Part shown: positions 17,274 through 25,881 of the stretch, in pieces
How the letters are laid out: every line of letters starts with the position of its first letter
Numbering within the stretch: the stretch's first letter is position 1
Source of the DNA: Pseudaminobacter soli (ex Li et al. 2025)
Lineage (GTDB): Bacteria; Pseudomonadota; Alphaproteobacteria; Rhizobiales; Rhizobiaceae
Length of the DNA: 64,000 nucleotides
Assembly (NCBI RefSeq): GCF_029892515.1
Contig: NZ_JARXVF010000001.1
Location: 868,001 to 932,000 of the forward strand
Direction of reading: 5' to 3'
Made by a program: the position numbers and the translations under genes
The notes under the pieces: generated by a model
What the model saw: the letters and a program-made list of their open reading frames with translations, nothing else
What the model was told of the DNA's origin: nothing
Databases searched by the model: none

Positions 17274-18391
17274 TGCGCGCGCTCCCGCAGGGCCTCGATG
17301 CGGTCGAGCCAGACCGAGAAGCCGACGCCCGGGATCGCTTCCTTGGCGCCAAGCAGGGTCAACAACCGGTCGTAGCGGCCGCCGCCGACCAGCGGGCGGC
17401 CATCGTCCCGCGCAGCGATCTCGAACACCATGCCGGTGTAATAGTCGAGCGGACGGCCGAAGGCGGCGTCGTAGCGAACGGCATCAGCCGGCAGGCCATG
17501 CTCGGCCAGCGCGGCGGCACGGGCGCTGAACTTGTCGAGTGCCGCGCCCAGCGAAAGCGCCGCATCGGCCGCAAAGCCGTGCAGCGCGTCGGCGGCCTCG
17601 CCGATGGGCACATTGATCGCCAGGAAAACCTTCAGCGCATCGAAGGCCTCGTTGGAGAGGCGCACGCTACGCAGTTCCGCCTTCTCGATCAGGCGGCGGG
17701 CGATATCGCCCGGCGTGCGGCCCGCCGAGGGCGAGATGCCCGCTTCTTCCATGCCGCGCGAGAGATAGGCGGACAATCCGTCGAAATCGCCGTCGGCCAC
17801 CAGCGAAGCGGCCGGTTCCACCAATGCGCCATTCCGCAGCGGCGTTGAGAGATCGGCAAGGGCAGCGGCCAGCATCTCCGCCGAGCCGAAGGCGCGCGCA
17901 AGCCGCATGCGCCAGCCGCGCGGCAGGCCAAGGGCCGCCAGAACCGCCTCGAATATCGACTGATCGCCAAGCGTCACCGCAAGCACGGTGCCGGGCAGCG
18001 CCAGTTCGAGCAGCGCATAGGCATCGTCCACCGAACGCGCATCGGCGCGGGCAGTGTCCATGTCGCCCAGATCCTCGATGCCCGCCTGGAAGAACTCGCT
18101 GCTGCCGTCACGGCGCTGACGGAAAACCTCGCCAAGATAGGAATAGCGGCGCGGCGTGCCAGACTGGCTGTGAATGTGGTCGAGACAGACCGGAATGGTG
18201 AACTCCGGCCGCAGGCACAGAGATTCGCCGGTCTCGCTCTCGGTCAGGAAAATGCGGCGGCGCAGATCCTCGCCGGCCATGTCCAGGAACGGGTCGGCCG
18301 GCTGGAGGACCGACACCTCGACGGCGTCGGCCTGCCTGTCGGCGAAGAGCTTCAGAATATCGGGGGCGGTGGCCGGATAGCGGGAATTCAC
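17270..18391 (-). CDS. hisZ: ATP phosphoribosyltransferase regulatory subunit
   Basis: 373 residues, a class II aminoacyl-tRNA synthetase paralogue that forms the hetero-octamer with short-form HisG. Recognisable segments are [14 protein letters not shown] (about 61-74), YLGEVFRQR (about 84-92) and [10 protein letters not shown] (about 310-319). A HisZ role rather than HisRS is supported by the short length, the absence of an anticodon-binding domain, and coupling to hisG. The start is 7 bases from the hisS stop. Confidence 0.94.
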   Translation of the reverse strand: MNSRYPATAPDILKLFADRQADAVEVSVLQPADPFLDMAGEDLRRRIFLTESETGESLCLRPEFTIPVCLDHIHSQSGTPRRYSYLGEVFRQRRDGSSEFFQAGIEDLGDMDTARADARSVDDAYALLELALPGTVLAVTLGDQSIFEAVLAALGLPRGWRMRLARAFGSAEMLAAALADLSTPLRNGALVEPAASLVADGDFDGLSAYLSRGMEEAGISPSAGRTPGDIARRLIEKAELRSVRLSNEAFDALKVFLAINVPIGEAADALHGFAADAALSLGAALDKFSARAAALAEHGLPADAVRYDAAFGRPLDYYTGMVFEIAARDDGRPLVGGGRYDRLLTLLGAKEAIPGVGFSVWLDRIEALRERAQ

Positions 18392-18398
18392 GTTCGCC

Positions 18399-19904
18399 TC
18401 AGCCCCTCGCGCGATCCTCGGCCTGCGCCGCGAGGATCTTCTTCACTTCCGCCACGAGATCGGCTTCGGCCACGGTGACCTGCGCCGGTCGCGCGGCGCG
18501 CCATTCGGCATTGTCGGTGATTTCGGCTGACATGCGTGCGCCCTCGATCAAATCCTTGATCTGGACCACGCCCTGCGCCCGCTCGTCGCCGCCCTGGATG
18601 ATCGCCACCGGGCTGCCGCGACGGTCGGCATATTTAAGCTGGGCCTTCATGCCCGCGCCACCGAGATAGAGTTCGGCGCGCACGCCTTCCTGGCGCAGCG
18701 ACGAAACCATCTTCTGGTAGCGGCCGAGGCTTTCGGTGTCCTTGTCCATGACCAGCACCACGACCGGCGCGATCACGTCCGAGGTGTCGAGCTTGCCGAG
18801 GTTCTTCAGCGCGGTCACCAGGCGCGAGACGCCGATGGAGAAGCCGGTGGCCGGCACCGGTTCGCCACGGAAGCGCGAGACGAGGCCGTCATAACGCCCG
18901 CCGCCGCCGACAGAACCGAAGCGCACGATCTGGCCATCCTCGTTGGGGATCTCGGCCAGCAGTTCCACCTCGTAGACGGGGCCGGTGTAATATTCGAGGC
19001 CGCGCACGACCGAGGGGTCGATCTTGATGCGGCCGTCATCGTAGCCCGCAGCCGCAACCAGCGCGGCAATCTGGGCCAGTTCCTCGGCACCTTCGGTGCC
19101 GCGCTCGTTGCCAGCGACGATCCCCTTCAGGTTGCCGGTGGTTTCGGCCGCATTCGCGGCGCCCGCTTCGGTGAAGGCAACGACCTTGTCGATGGCGGCC
19201 TCGTCCAGCCCAGCACCCTTGGTGAAGTCGCCGCTGTCGTCCAGCCGGCCCTTGCCGAGCAGGTCGCGCACGCCCTGCACGCCGACCTTGTCGAGCTTGT
19301 CGATGGCGCGCAGCACCGTCAGCCGGCGCCCGGCATTCTCGTCGCCGCCAAGGCCGATGGCCTCGAGCAGGCCGTCCAGCACCTTGCGGTTGTTAACGCG
19401 GATGAGATAGTCGCCGCGCTTGATGCCCAGCGCTTCCATCACGTCGGCCATCATCATGGTCATTTCGGCGTCAGCCGCAACGCCCGGCGTGCCGACCGTG
19501 TCGGCGTCGAACTGCATGAACTGGCGGAAGCGGCCCGGTCCCGGCTTTTCATTGCGGAACACCCAGCCCGAGCGGTAGCTGCGGTAAGGCTTCGGCAGCT
19601 TCTCGTAATTCTCCGCCACATAGCGCGCCATCGGGGCGGTCAGGTCATAGCGCAGCGACAGCCACTGGTCGTCGTCATCCTGGAAGGAGAACACGCCTTC
19701 ATTGGGCCGGTCCTGGTCCGGCAGGAATTTGCCCAGCGCGTCTGTGTATTCGATCATCGGCTGCTCGACCGGCTCGAAGCCATAGAGCTCGTAGACGCCG
19801 CGGATCGTCGCCATCATCTTCTCGACGACGCGAATATCGTCGGGCGTACGGTCGATAAAGCCGCGCGGCAGCCGCGCCTTCATTTTCTCGGATTTATCAG
19901 CCAT
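18399..19904 (-). CDS. hisS: Histidyl-tRNA synthetase
   Basis: 501 residues. Class II motifs: motif 1 around [13 protein letters not shown], motif 2 in the [20 protein letters not shown] region (about residues 109-128), and HisA/B-like signature [14 protein letters not shown] (about 306-319) followed by [13 protein letters not shown]. The C-terminal anticodon-binding domain ends near residue 490. Longer than E. coli HisRS (424) through inserts, which fits the divergent alphaproteobacterial HisRS group that charges tRNA-His lacking G-1; the tRNA-His in this window is of that kind. First gene of the his trio. Confidence 0.95.
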   Translation of the reverse strand: MADKSEKMKARLPRGFIDRTPDDIRVVEKMMATIRGVYELYGFEPVEQPMIEYTDALGKFLPDQDRPNEGVFSFQDDDDQWLSLRYDLTAPMARYVAENYEKLPKPYRSYRSGWVFRNEKPGPGRFRQFMQFDADTVGTPGVAADAEMTMMMADVMEALGIKRGDYLIRVNNRKVLDGLLEAIGLGGDENAGRRLTVLRAIDKLDKVGVQGVRDLLGKGRLDDSGDFTKGAGLDEAAIDKVVAFTEAGAANAAETTGNLKGIVAGNERGTEGAEELAQIAALVAAAGYDDGRIKIDPSVVRGLEYYTGPVYEVELLAEIPNEDGQIVRFGSVGGGGRYDGLVSRFRGEPVPATGFSIGVSRLVTALKNLGKLDTSDVIAPVVVLVMDKDTESLGRYQKMVSSLRQEGVRAELYLGGAGMKAQLKYADRRGSPVAIIQGGDERAQGVVQIKDLIEGARMSAEITDNAEWRAARPAQVTVAEADLVAEVKKILAAQAEDRARG

Positions 19905-20071
19905 GTCGTGTCGCTCTTGTCGTTCGTGCAGCGTGTTTTGCCAGGCTTCGGCATTGCATGCCGCGCAGCATCAGGACTCGCGCGGTGTCCTAACTTATGT
20001 GGAACGGAGCGGCAAGGGTTCGCCCCCCGCCCGAAAAAAGCAATGCCGGAAACCCGGGCCCCTTCGGCTCC

Positions 20072-20710
20072 TCAGGCAGGCCGCTTGAACGCAGCCCGCT
20101 CCCTCTCCACGTCCACGCGGCAGGCGCAACCCTCGATGTGGTCGTTGACCAGGCCCATGGCCTGCATGAAGGCATAGACTGTGGTCGGGCCGACGAATGT
20201 CCAGCCCCGCTTCTTCAAATCCTTCGAAATTCGCGTCGAGACAGCCGTCGTCGGATTGGCGCGCAGATGCGCCAGGTCGACCACCTCCGGCCGTTCATCC
20301 TGTCTCGGCTCGAACGACCAGAAATAGGCGGCAAGCGAGCCCTTTTCGGCGACCAGTTCGCGGGCGCGCTTGGCATTGTTGATGGTCGAGACGATCTTGC
20401 CGCGATGCCGCACGATGCCGGCGTTGCCGAGAAGACGTTCGATATCCGCATCGCCGAATTCGGCAACCCGCTCGAACTCGAAATTGGCAAAAGCCTCGCG
20501 GAACGCCTCGCGCTTGCGCAGGATGGTGAGCCAGGACAGGCCGGACTGAAATCCTTCGAGGCAGATCTTTTCGAACAGCCGCCGGTCGTCCGCAACCGGC
20601 CTGCCCCATTCGTGGTCGTGATAGCGCACATAGTCCGGCAGATTGCCGTGCCAGAAGCAACGAGTGACGCCGTCCGCGCCTTCGATCAGCCCCGTCTTTA
20701 TCTCATCCAT
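20072..20710 (-). CDS. tag: DNA-3-methyladenine glycosylase I
   Basis: 212 residues of the Tag family, which removes 3-methyladenine from alkylated DNA in base-excision repair. Visible: CFWHGNLPDYVRYHDHEWGRP near the N-terminus (zinc-site Cys and His, substrate-pocket Glu/Trp), EGFQSGLSWLTILRKR, and the C-terminal VNDHIEGCACR with the remaining zinc ligands His and Cys. Length is close to E. coli Tag (187). The ATG at 20710 follows CAGGAAGATGCGGA. A single-gene unit. Confidence 0.94.
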   Translation of the reverse strand: MDEIKTGLIEGADGVTRCFWHGNLPDYVRYHDHEWGRPVADDRRLFEKICLEGFQSGLSWLTILRKREAFREAFANFEFERVAEFGDADIERLLGNAGIVRHRGKIVSTINNAKRARELVAEKGSLAAYFWSFEPRQDERPEVVDLAHLRANPTTAVSTRISKDLKKRGWTFVGPTTVYAFMQAMGLVNDHIEGCACRVDVERERAAFKRPA

Positions 20711-20921
20711 TCCGCATCTTCCTGTCGTCGGGCAGCGCAAACCGGTCTTTACGTGGCCTTTACCAGATTCCTGAACCGGCCGGTAACCACACCAAAAGCT
20801 TTACGCGCAGTTTCGCATTTTACGCATTCCGATTCATGACTTGGTTGTTTCTTCCGTCGCAGCTTGCGCCTCAAGCGAGGAATTGTCCCTCGCCGTGACG
20901 ATCGAGTTGAGAGTGCGTCAG

Positions 20922-21740
20922 ATGAAACCTCTTTTCATGCTGGGGGCTTTGGCCCTCGCGGCCGGCATTGCTTCGCCGGCCATCGCCAACGACCGCTATT
21001 TGGAACGCCCGCCGGTGGTGGTCAGCCCTGATCTTTCGGCGCCGTGGGTCATGCAGCTTGGCCGCGAGCCGGGCAAGATCGTGAGCAGCCAAGCACCCAA
21101 GGCAATGCCCGTCAGCCTGCAGGTTCAGCCCTTTGCGCTCGAACCGCGCTTCGACCACCGTTACGACATGCCCAATCCGCAGCAGCAACAGCAGGCCCAG
21201 CCTGTGCCTCAGCAGCGCACCGGCATCTTCGCGATGTCTCAGGGCAAGACGACCCAGGGCAACAAGCGCCAGGCGAGGCAGATGGATCCGATCTACCTGC
21301 CGCAGGAAGTCGCCTTTGACGGCCCCCAAAAGCCGGGAACCATCGTCATCGACACCAAGAAGAACTTCCTCTACCTGGTGGAACAGGACGGCAAGGCACG
21401 GCGCTACGGCGTCGGCACCGGCAAGCCCGGCTTCGAATGGGCCGGCACACACAAGATCAGTCAGAAGCGCGAATGGCCGGATTGGCGTCCGCCTTCGGAA
21501 ATGATCGCCCGCGAGCGGGCGCGCGGCCGCGTTCTGCCCGCATATCTGGAAGGCGGCCTCGAGAACCCGCTCGGCGCGCGCGCCATGTATCTGGGCTCGT
21601 CGCTCTACCGCATCCACGGCACCAACCAGCCCTGGACCATCGGCGGCGCGGTTTCATCCGGCTGCATCCGCATGCGCAACGAGGACGTCATCGACCTCTA
21701 CGAGAGGGTGAAGGTCGGCGCGACGGTTGTCGTGAGCTGA
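20922..21740 (+). CDS. L,D-transpeptidase (YkuD domain), exported
   Basis: 272 residues. A signal peptide (ending near IANDRY) is followed by a Gln/Pro-rich linker (about residues 85-105), then a YkuD domain with HGTNQPWTIGG (about 232-242) and the catalytic SSGCIRM (about 245-251). Such enzymes form 3-3 peptidoglycan cross-links or attach outer-membrane proteins to peptidoglycan in the periplasm; in rhizobia many copies exist, so the exact job is open. The start at ATG 20922 fits the signal peptide, with GAGAG upstream. Confidence 0.92.
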   Translation: MKPLFMLGALALAAGIASPAIANDRYLERPPVVVSPDLSAPWVMQLGREPGKIVSSQAPKAMPVSLQVQPFALEPRFDHRYDMPNPQQQQQAQPVPQQRTGIFAMSQGKTTQGNKRQARQMDPIYLPQEVAFDGPQKPGTIVIDTKKNFLYLVEQDGKARRYGVGTGKPGFEWAGTHKISQKREWPDWRPPSEMIARERARGRVLPAYLEGGLENPLGARAMYLGSSLYRIHGTNQPWTIGGAVSSGCIRMRNEDVIDLYERVKVGATVVVS

Positions 21741-22000
21741 CCTCAGCACCTTCCGGGGACGGACCGGAGAGCGGCAGTCTCATCTGTCGCATGAGAGGGC
21801 GGTACGATCGCGGATCGCGCCGCCTTTTCCTTTGTTGAAAATATTATTCTCCAAAGTAATATAGCCGCGTCGCTTTTACCAATATCGTTATGTCGGAAAA
21901 GCAAGGATCATGCGGGCGAAAGCATGATAAAGAGGCCAGCGCCGAGGCACGCCGCAGTCGACGTGCCTTTATCATTGCCCCCTGGCGAAGGAGACCTGGA

Positions 22001-22918
22001 ATGCCTCTCGACGATACCCGCTACCTCAAAGGTGCGCCGGTCGCTGCCCGCATCATGGCGGAAGTACGCGCCGCCGCCGAGAAGGCAAGAGAAGAAGGCT
22101 TTCCACCAAAGCTGGTGTCAGTCACGGTCGGCGATGTCGACGCGGTCGACGTCTATGTGCGCAACCAGCGCGCCAAGGCCCGACAGGCCGGCATCGATTT
22201 CGAAGAGCGCCGCCTGCCCGCCGAGACCACGGCCGGCGAACTCGAGGCCGCCATCCACGGCATGAACGCAGACCCGCGCGTCACCGGCATCATCATCCAG
22301 CGCCCGGTGCCGGCGCATATCCCGATCAAGTCGATCCAGGCCGCGATACATCCGCTGAAGGACGTCGAGGGCATGCACCCCGCCTCCATCGGCAACATCG
22401 TCTACAACCAGCTCGACCTGGCGCCCTGCACGGCCGCCGCATCGGTCGAGCTGCTGAAAGAAACCGGCATGGACCTCAAGGGGCTTGAGGTCGTGGTGGT
22501 CGGCCATTCCGAAATCGTCGGCAAGCCCATCGCCTTCCTGCTGATGAGCGAGGGTGCAACGGTGACGGTGTGCCACCACATGACCCGCTCGGTGGCCGCG
22601 CATGCGCGCCGGGCCGATGCGCTGTTCGTGGCGGTCGGCAAGCCGCGCCTCATCAAGGCCGACATGGTCAAGCCCGGTGCAGCGGTCATCGACATCGGCA
22701 TCAATTCCGAAACCCTGCCGGACGGCTCGACCCGCATCGTGGGCGACGTCGACACCGATAGCGTGAAGGAAGTCGCTTCCTGGATCACGCCGGTTCCGGG
22801 CGGCGTCGGCCCGGTGACGGTCTCGATCCTGCTGCGCAACACCATGGTGGCGCTCAACCGCCAGCGCGCGATGTACGAGGCAACCTACGCCACATCGAAC
22901 CGGATCGCGGCGGAGTAG
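22001..22918 (+). CDS. folD: FolD-family methylene-THF dehydrogenase, Gln at the catalytic Lys position
   Basis: 305 residues. The family normally converts methylene-THF to methenyl- and then formyl-THF. The fold is complete: IIIQRPVPAHIP (the Q98 region of E. coli FolD), HPLKDVEGMHP, GHSEIVGKPIAFLLM and ITPVPGGVGPVTVSILL. At the catalytic Tyr-x3-Lys, E. coli reads YVASK; this protein reads YVRNQ, so the Lys needed for cyclohydrolase activity is Gln. The Ser of ASxxYV is also changed. It may be dehydrogenase-only or specialised. GAAGGAGACCTGGA precedes ATG 22001. A second, canonical folD or fhs elsewhere in the genome would be expected. Confidence 0.88.
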   Translation: MPLDDTRYLKGAPVAARIMAEVRAAAEKAREEGFPPKLVSVTVGDVDAVDVYVRNQRAKARQAGIDFEERRLPAETTAGELEAAIHGMNADPRVTGIIIQRPVPAHIPIKSIQAAIHPLKDVEGMHPASIGNIVYNQLDLAPCTAAASVELLKETGMDLKGLEVVVVGHSEIVGKPIAFLLMSEGATVTVCHHMTRSVAAHARRADALFVAVGKPRLIKADMVKPGAAVIDIGINSETLPDGSTRIVGDVDTDSVKEVASWITPVPGGVGPVTVSILLRNTMVALNRQRAMYEATYATSNRIAAE

Positions 22919-22943
22919 GCCAACTCTCGCTCTTGAGGGTTCG

Positions 22944-23639
22944 GTGAAGCGAGGCGCCCAAAACTTCAAAATGAAGATAGCGTGTCTTCATACCGCCCAA
23001 AGCAATGTCGCGGTCTTCGAGGAGGCCGCACAGGAGCTCGGGCTTCCGGATGGTGCGCTTCATCACGAAGTCAGGCCGGACCTCCTGCTCGCCGCAGAAG
23101 ATGCCGGCGGGCTCACCCCGGAGCTGGAACGCGAAACGGCCTCGATACTCAGGCTCCTCAGCCAAGAGGCCGATGCCGTCATTCTCACCTGCTCGACCTT
23201 GGGTCCTTCGGTCGACGGCCTCGAAGAATCCACCACCGTTCCCGTCATGCGGGCGGACGCGGCGCTGGCAGAACAGGCGCTGGATGCCGGCGGGACGACG
23301 ATTGCGCTTTGTGCCGTAGAGACGACCATCAAGCCGACGACAGAGCTCTTTGCCGAAGCGGCGAAGCGTTCCGGCGCATCGTTTGAAGTCAGGCTTGTTC
23401 CGGGCGCTTGGGCTTTGTTCAAAGCCGGCAAATACGACGCGTATCTATCGGACATCGCAAGGGCTGCCGATGCGGCCTATAGCGACGGCGCCACGACCGT
23501 CGCCCTTGCCCAGGCATCAATGGCCGGCGCCGTTGATCTCGTCAAATGCGGGCCAAAGCCCCTGACCAGTCCCATTGCCGGTTTGCGCGCTGTGCTGGAT
23601 CAAATTTCGGAACGGCATCAAGACGCTGGCTGGCCGTAG
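22944..23639 (+). CDS. Asp/Glu racemase-superfamily protein
   Basis: About 231 residues from GTG 22944, or 222 from ATG 22971. The GTG has GAGGG five bases upstream while the ATG has nothing, so 22944 is used although the family usually begins at MKIACLHT. The fold is indicated by VILTCSTLGPSVD (first catalytic Cys region, about residue 82). Where Asp/Glu racemases have their second Cys, this protein has VALAQASMAG, without Cys. A two-cysteine racemase mechanism is therefore doubtful; it may act as a decarboxylase or isomerase or have another role. It lies 25 bp after folD and may be cotranscribed. Confidence 0.7.
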   Translation: MKRGAQNFKMKIACLHTAQSNVAVFEEAAQELGLPDGALHHEVRPDLLLAAEDAGGLTPELERETASILRLLSQEADAVILTCSTLGPSVDGLEESTTVPVMRADAALAEQALDAGGTTIALCAVETTIKPTTELFAEAAKRSGASFEVRLVPGAWALFKAGKYDAYLSDIARAADAAYSDGATTVALAQASMAGAVDLVKCGPKPLTSPIAGLRAVLDQISERHQDAGWP

Positions 23640-23718
23640 GGATACGCCTCCGAAGTTCCGCCTCATCCATTGTCAAAGTTGCGCTGGTCTGGGACGCTGC
23701 CTGCAAATGAGGTGAGCA

Positions 23719-24102
23719 ATGACGTTGCGACACGATCTCAACTTGATTCAAAGCCTGGAAATGGAGCTATTCAAGCAATCGGTGCGGGGTTCACCGGAAG
23801 CCGTGGACAAGCTCTTGGCCGAGGGCTTTGTCGAGTTCGGCAGGTCTGGCGGAGTTCATCACAAAGCGGATCTGATCCGTAGCCTTGCCGCCGAGGATCC
23901 CAAGAATTCGCAAAAGCTGATCGCCAGCGACTTCGAGCTGACATCTCTTGCAGAAGATGTCGTCTTGCTAACCTATCGAAGCGTCAGAAAAGGCGAAGAC
24001 GGAAAGGAACTGCATTCGTTGCGCAGTTCCATTTAGAAGCACGTCGACGGGCGCTGGCAGATGGTATTCCATCAAGGAACTCCAACCCAGCCGGCGCAGT
24101 GA
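23719..24102 (+). pseudogene. DUF4440 / SnoaL-like protein interrupted by a TAG stop
   Basis: GAGGTGAGCA precedes ATG 23719. The frame gives 105 residues to TAG at 24034-24036, directly after LHSLRSSI. Without that stop, the same frame continues KHVDGRWQMVFHQGTPT to TGA at 24100-24102, which is the normal C-terminal strand of DUF4440 proteins (RSSxW-x-GRWxMVFHQGT). The TAG stands where the family has Trp, so a single TGG-to-TAG change is the simplest explanation. The product would lack its last beta strand. It could be a recent pseudogene, a truncated but stable protein, or a sequencing error. Confidence 0.8.
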
Positions 24103-24122
24103 GGTGTCTTCTATTCCGCGGC

Positions 24123-25439
24123 CTACAGCTTCCTGCCCTCGGGCACGCCCGCCGGCTTCTTGCCGCCATAGGCCCAGTCGAGCAGTTCGACCGTATGCAC
24201 GATCGGCATCTTCGCCGCCGAGGCGATCTGCGTGATGCAGCCGATATTGCCGGTCGCGATAACGGCAGCGCCAGTCGCCTCGATGTTCTTCACCTTGCGG
24301 TCGCGCAGCTTTGCAGAAATCTCGGGCTGCAGGATGTTGTAGGTGCCGGCCGAGCCGCAGCACAGATGCCCCTCGCGCGGCTCGCGCACCACGAAGCCCG
24401 CGCGCGTCAGAAGCTCCTTCGGCTGGCGCGTGATCTTCTGGCCATGCTGCATCGAGCAGGCCGAATGATAGGCCACCGCCAGCCCCGGCTGGATGGCCGG
24501 CTCGGGCAGGTCGAGCGTGCAAAGATATTCGGTAATGTCCTTGGCAAGCGCCGAAACCCGCGCCGCCTTCTCGGCATAGGCGGGATCGAGGCGCAGCATG
24601 AAGCCATAGTCCTTGATCGTGGTGCCGCAGCCCGAAGCGGTGATGATGATGGCGTCGAGCCCGCCCTGGTCGACCAGCTTCATCCAGGCGTCGACATTTT
24701 TGCGCGCGAAGGCGAGCGCCTGTTCTTCGCGGCCCATATGGTGCACCAGCGCACCGCAGCACCCCTCGCCTTCCGGCACCACCACCTCGGAGCCGAGCCT
24801 GTTCAGCAGAGAAACCGTCGCCTCGTTGATGCCTGGGTCCAGCACGGGCTGGGCACAGCCGGTGAGGATCGCCACGCGGCCCCGCTTCTCCCCCGCAGCC
24901 ACATGGCGGCCCGGCGTGGCAACAGGCGAAGCCGGCGGAACCTCGGCCGGCGCCAGCTTCAACATGGCCGACATGGGCTGCAAGCCCGGTACCGCCTCGA
25001 ACAGACCGGAAAACAGCCTGCCGAACTTCGCCAGCTTGAGCGCCGAGCGGAAACGCGACGGATAAGGCAGCACGAATGCCAGCAGCGCGCGAACGGCGCG
25101 GTCCGTCAGCGGCCGCTTGTAGGTCTCCTCGATATGCGCCCGGGCGTGGTCGACCAGATGCATGTAGTTCACGCCCGAGGGGCACGTCGTCATGCAGGCG
25201 AGGCACGACAGGCAACGGTCGATATGGGTCACCGTCTCCTTGTCGGCGGGGCGACCGTTCTCCAGCATGTCCTTGATGAGATAGATGCGCCCGCGCGGGC
25301 TATCGAGCTCATTGCCCAGCGTCACATAGGTCGGGCAGGTCGCCGTGCAGAAGCCGCAATGCACGCATTTGCGCAGGATCTTTTCCGATTCCGCGACATG
25401 CGGGTCGGCGAGCTGGGCGGGCGTGAATGTGGTCTGCAT
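24123..25439 (-). CDS. glcF: Glycolate oxidase iron-sulfur subunit
   Basis: 438 residues. Two 4Fe-4S motifs sit near the N-terminus: CVHCGFCTATCPT (about residues 25-37) and CLSCLACMTTCPSG (about 76-89). Two CCG domains follow (GEGCCGALVHHMG and HLCCGSAGTYNIL). Transfers electrons from the GlcDE flavin subunits to the membrane quinone pool during glycolate oxidation. Normal length (E. coli 407). Last gene of the glcD-glcE-DUF4870-glcF unit. Confidence 0.95.
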   Translation of the reverse strand: MQTTFTPAQLADPHVAESEKILRKCVHCGFCTATCPTYVTLGNELDSPRGRIYLIKDMLENGRPADKETVTHIDRCLSCLACMTTCPSGVNYMHLVDHARAHIEETYKRPLTDRAVRALLAFVLPYPSRFRSALKLAKFGRLFSGLFEAVPGLQPMSAMLKLAPAEVPPASPVATPGRHVAAGEKRGRVAILTGCAQPVLDPGINEATVSLLNRLGSEVVVPEGEGCCGALVHHMGREEQALAFARKNVDAWMKLVDQGGLDAIIITASGCGTTIKDYGFMLRLDPAYAEKAARVSALAKDITEYLCTLDLPEPAIQPGLAVAYHSACSMQHGQKITRQPKELLTRAGFVVREPREGHLCCGSAGTYNILQPEISAKLRDRKVKNIEATGAAVIATGNIGCITQIASAAKMPIVHTVELLDWAYGGKKPAGVPEGRKL

Positions 25440-25469
25440 GGCGACACTGTTTCCAGGGTGACAAAGCGG

Positions 25470-25850
25470 TCAGATAAACCAGCTTTTGGGATTCTTGATC
25501 GGCTCGCCGCGACCCACCGCCTGCAGGCCGACGATGCAGCGCACGATGTACCAGACGAGAACCGCGAATATGAGGATGAAGCCGATGGCCACGAACATCA
25601 ACGCGAGCGAGATGAGGCTGTAGAGCACCCCGATCCAGAAGGTGCGGATCGCCCAGGTGTAGTGGGTTTCCACCCAGGGCTCGGCCTTGCTGCGATTGAT
25701 ATAGGCCAGGATCAGGCCGATCAGCCCGGTGATGCCAACAACCAGCCCCACGAGGTAGAGAAAGTAGACGAGCTGCGCATTGGTCTGCCCCGGTTCCAGC
25801 CAGCTGTCCGTCTGGCGCGGTGCTGCCGGTCCGGTGTTGTAGTCGCTCAT
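25470..25850 (-). CDS. DUF4870-like membrane protein inside the glc operon
   Basis: 126 residues with about three transmembrane segments (VYFLYLVGLVVGITGLIGLI, then WIGVLYSLISLALMFVAIG and a third). The motif VETHYTWAIRTFW between the first and second is typical of DUF4870/YtcA-like small membrane proteins. The start at ATG 25850 has a near-perfect GGAGGGCAATTC. It sits in the same direction between glcE and glcF, with 31 bp to each side, so it is probably cotranscribed. Its role is unknown; a membrane anchor or assembly helper for the glycolate oxidase complex is a possibility from position only. Confidence 0.82.
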   Translation of the reverse strand: MSDYNTGPAAPRQTDSWLEPGQTNAQLVYFLYLVGLVVGITGLIGLILAYINRSKAEPWVETHYTWAIRTFWIGVLYSLISLALMFVAIGFILIFAVLVWYIVRCIVGLQAVGRGEPIKNPKSWFI

Positions 25851-25881
25851 GAATTGCCCTCCGATTCGTTCGCCGAGTGCC

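Noticed and set aside
21175-21235. Gln codon run in the L,D-transpeptidase gene as a possible expansion repeat
   Set aside because: Short, interrupted by Ala and Pro, and normal as a flexible linker in exported transpeptidases.
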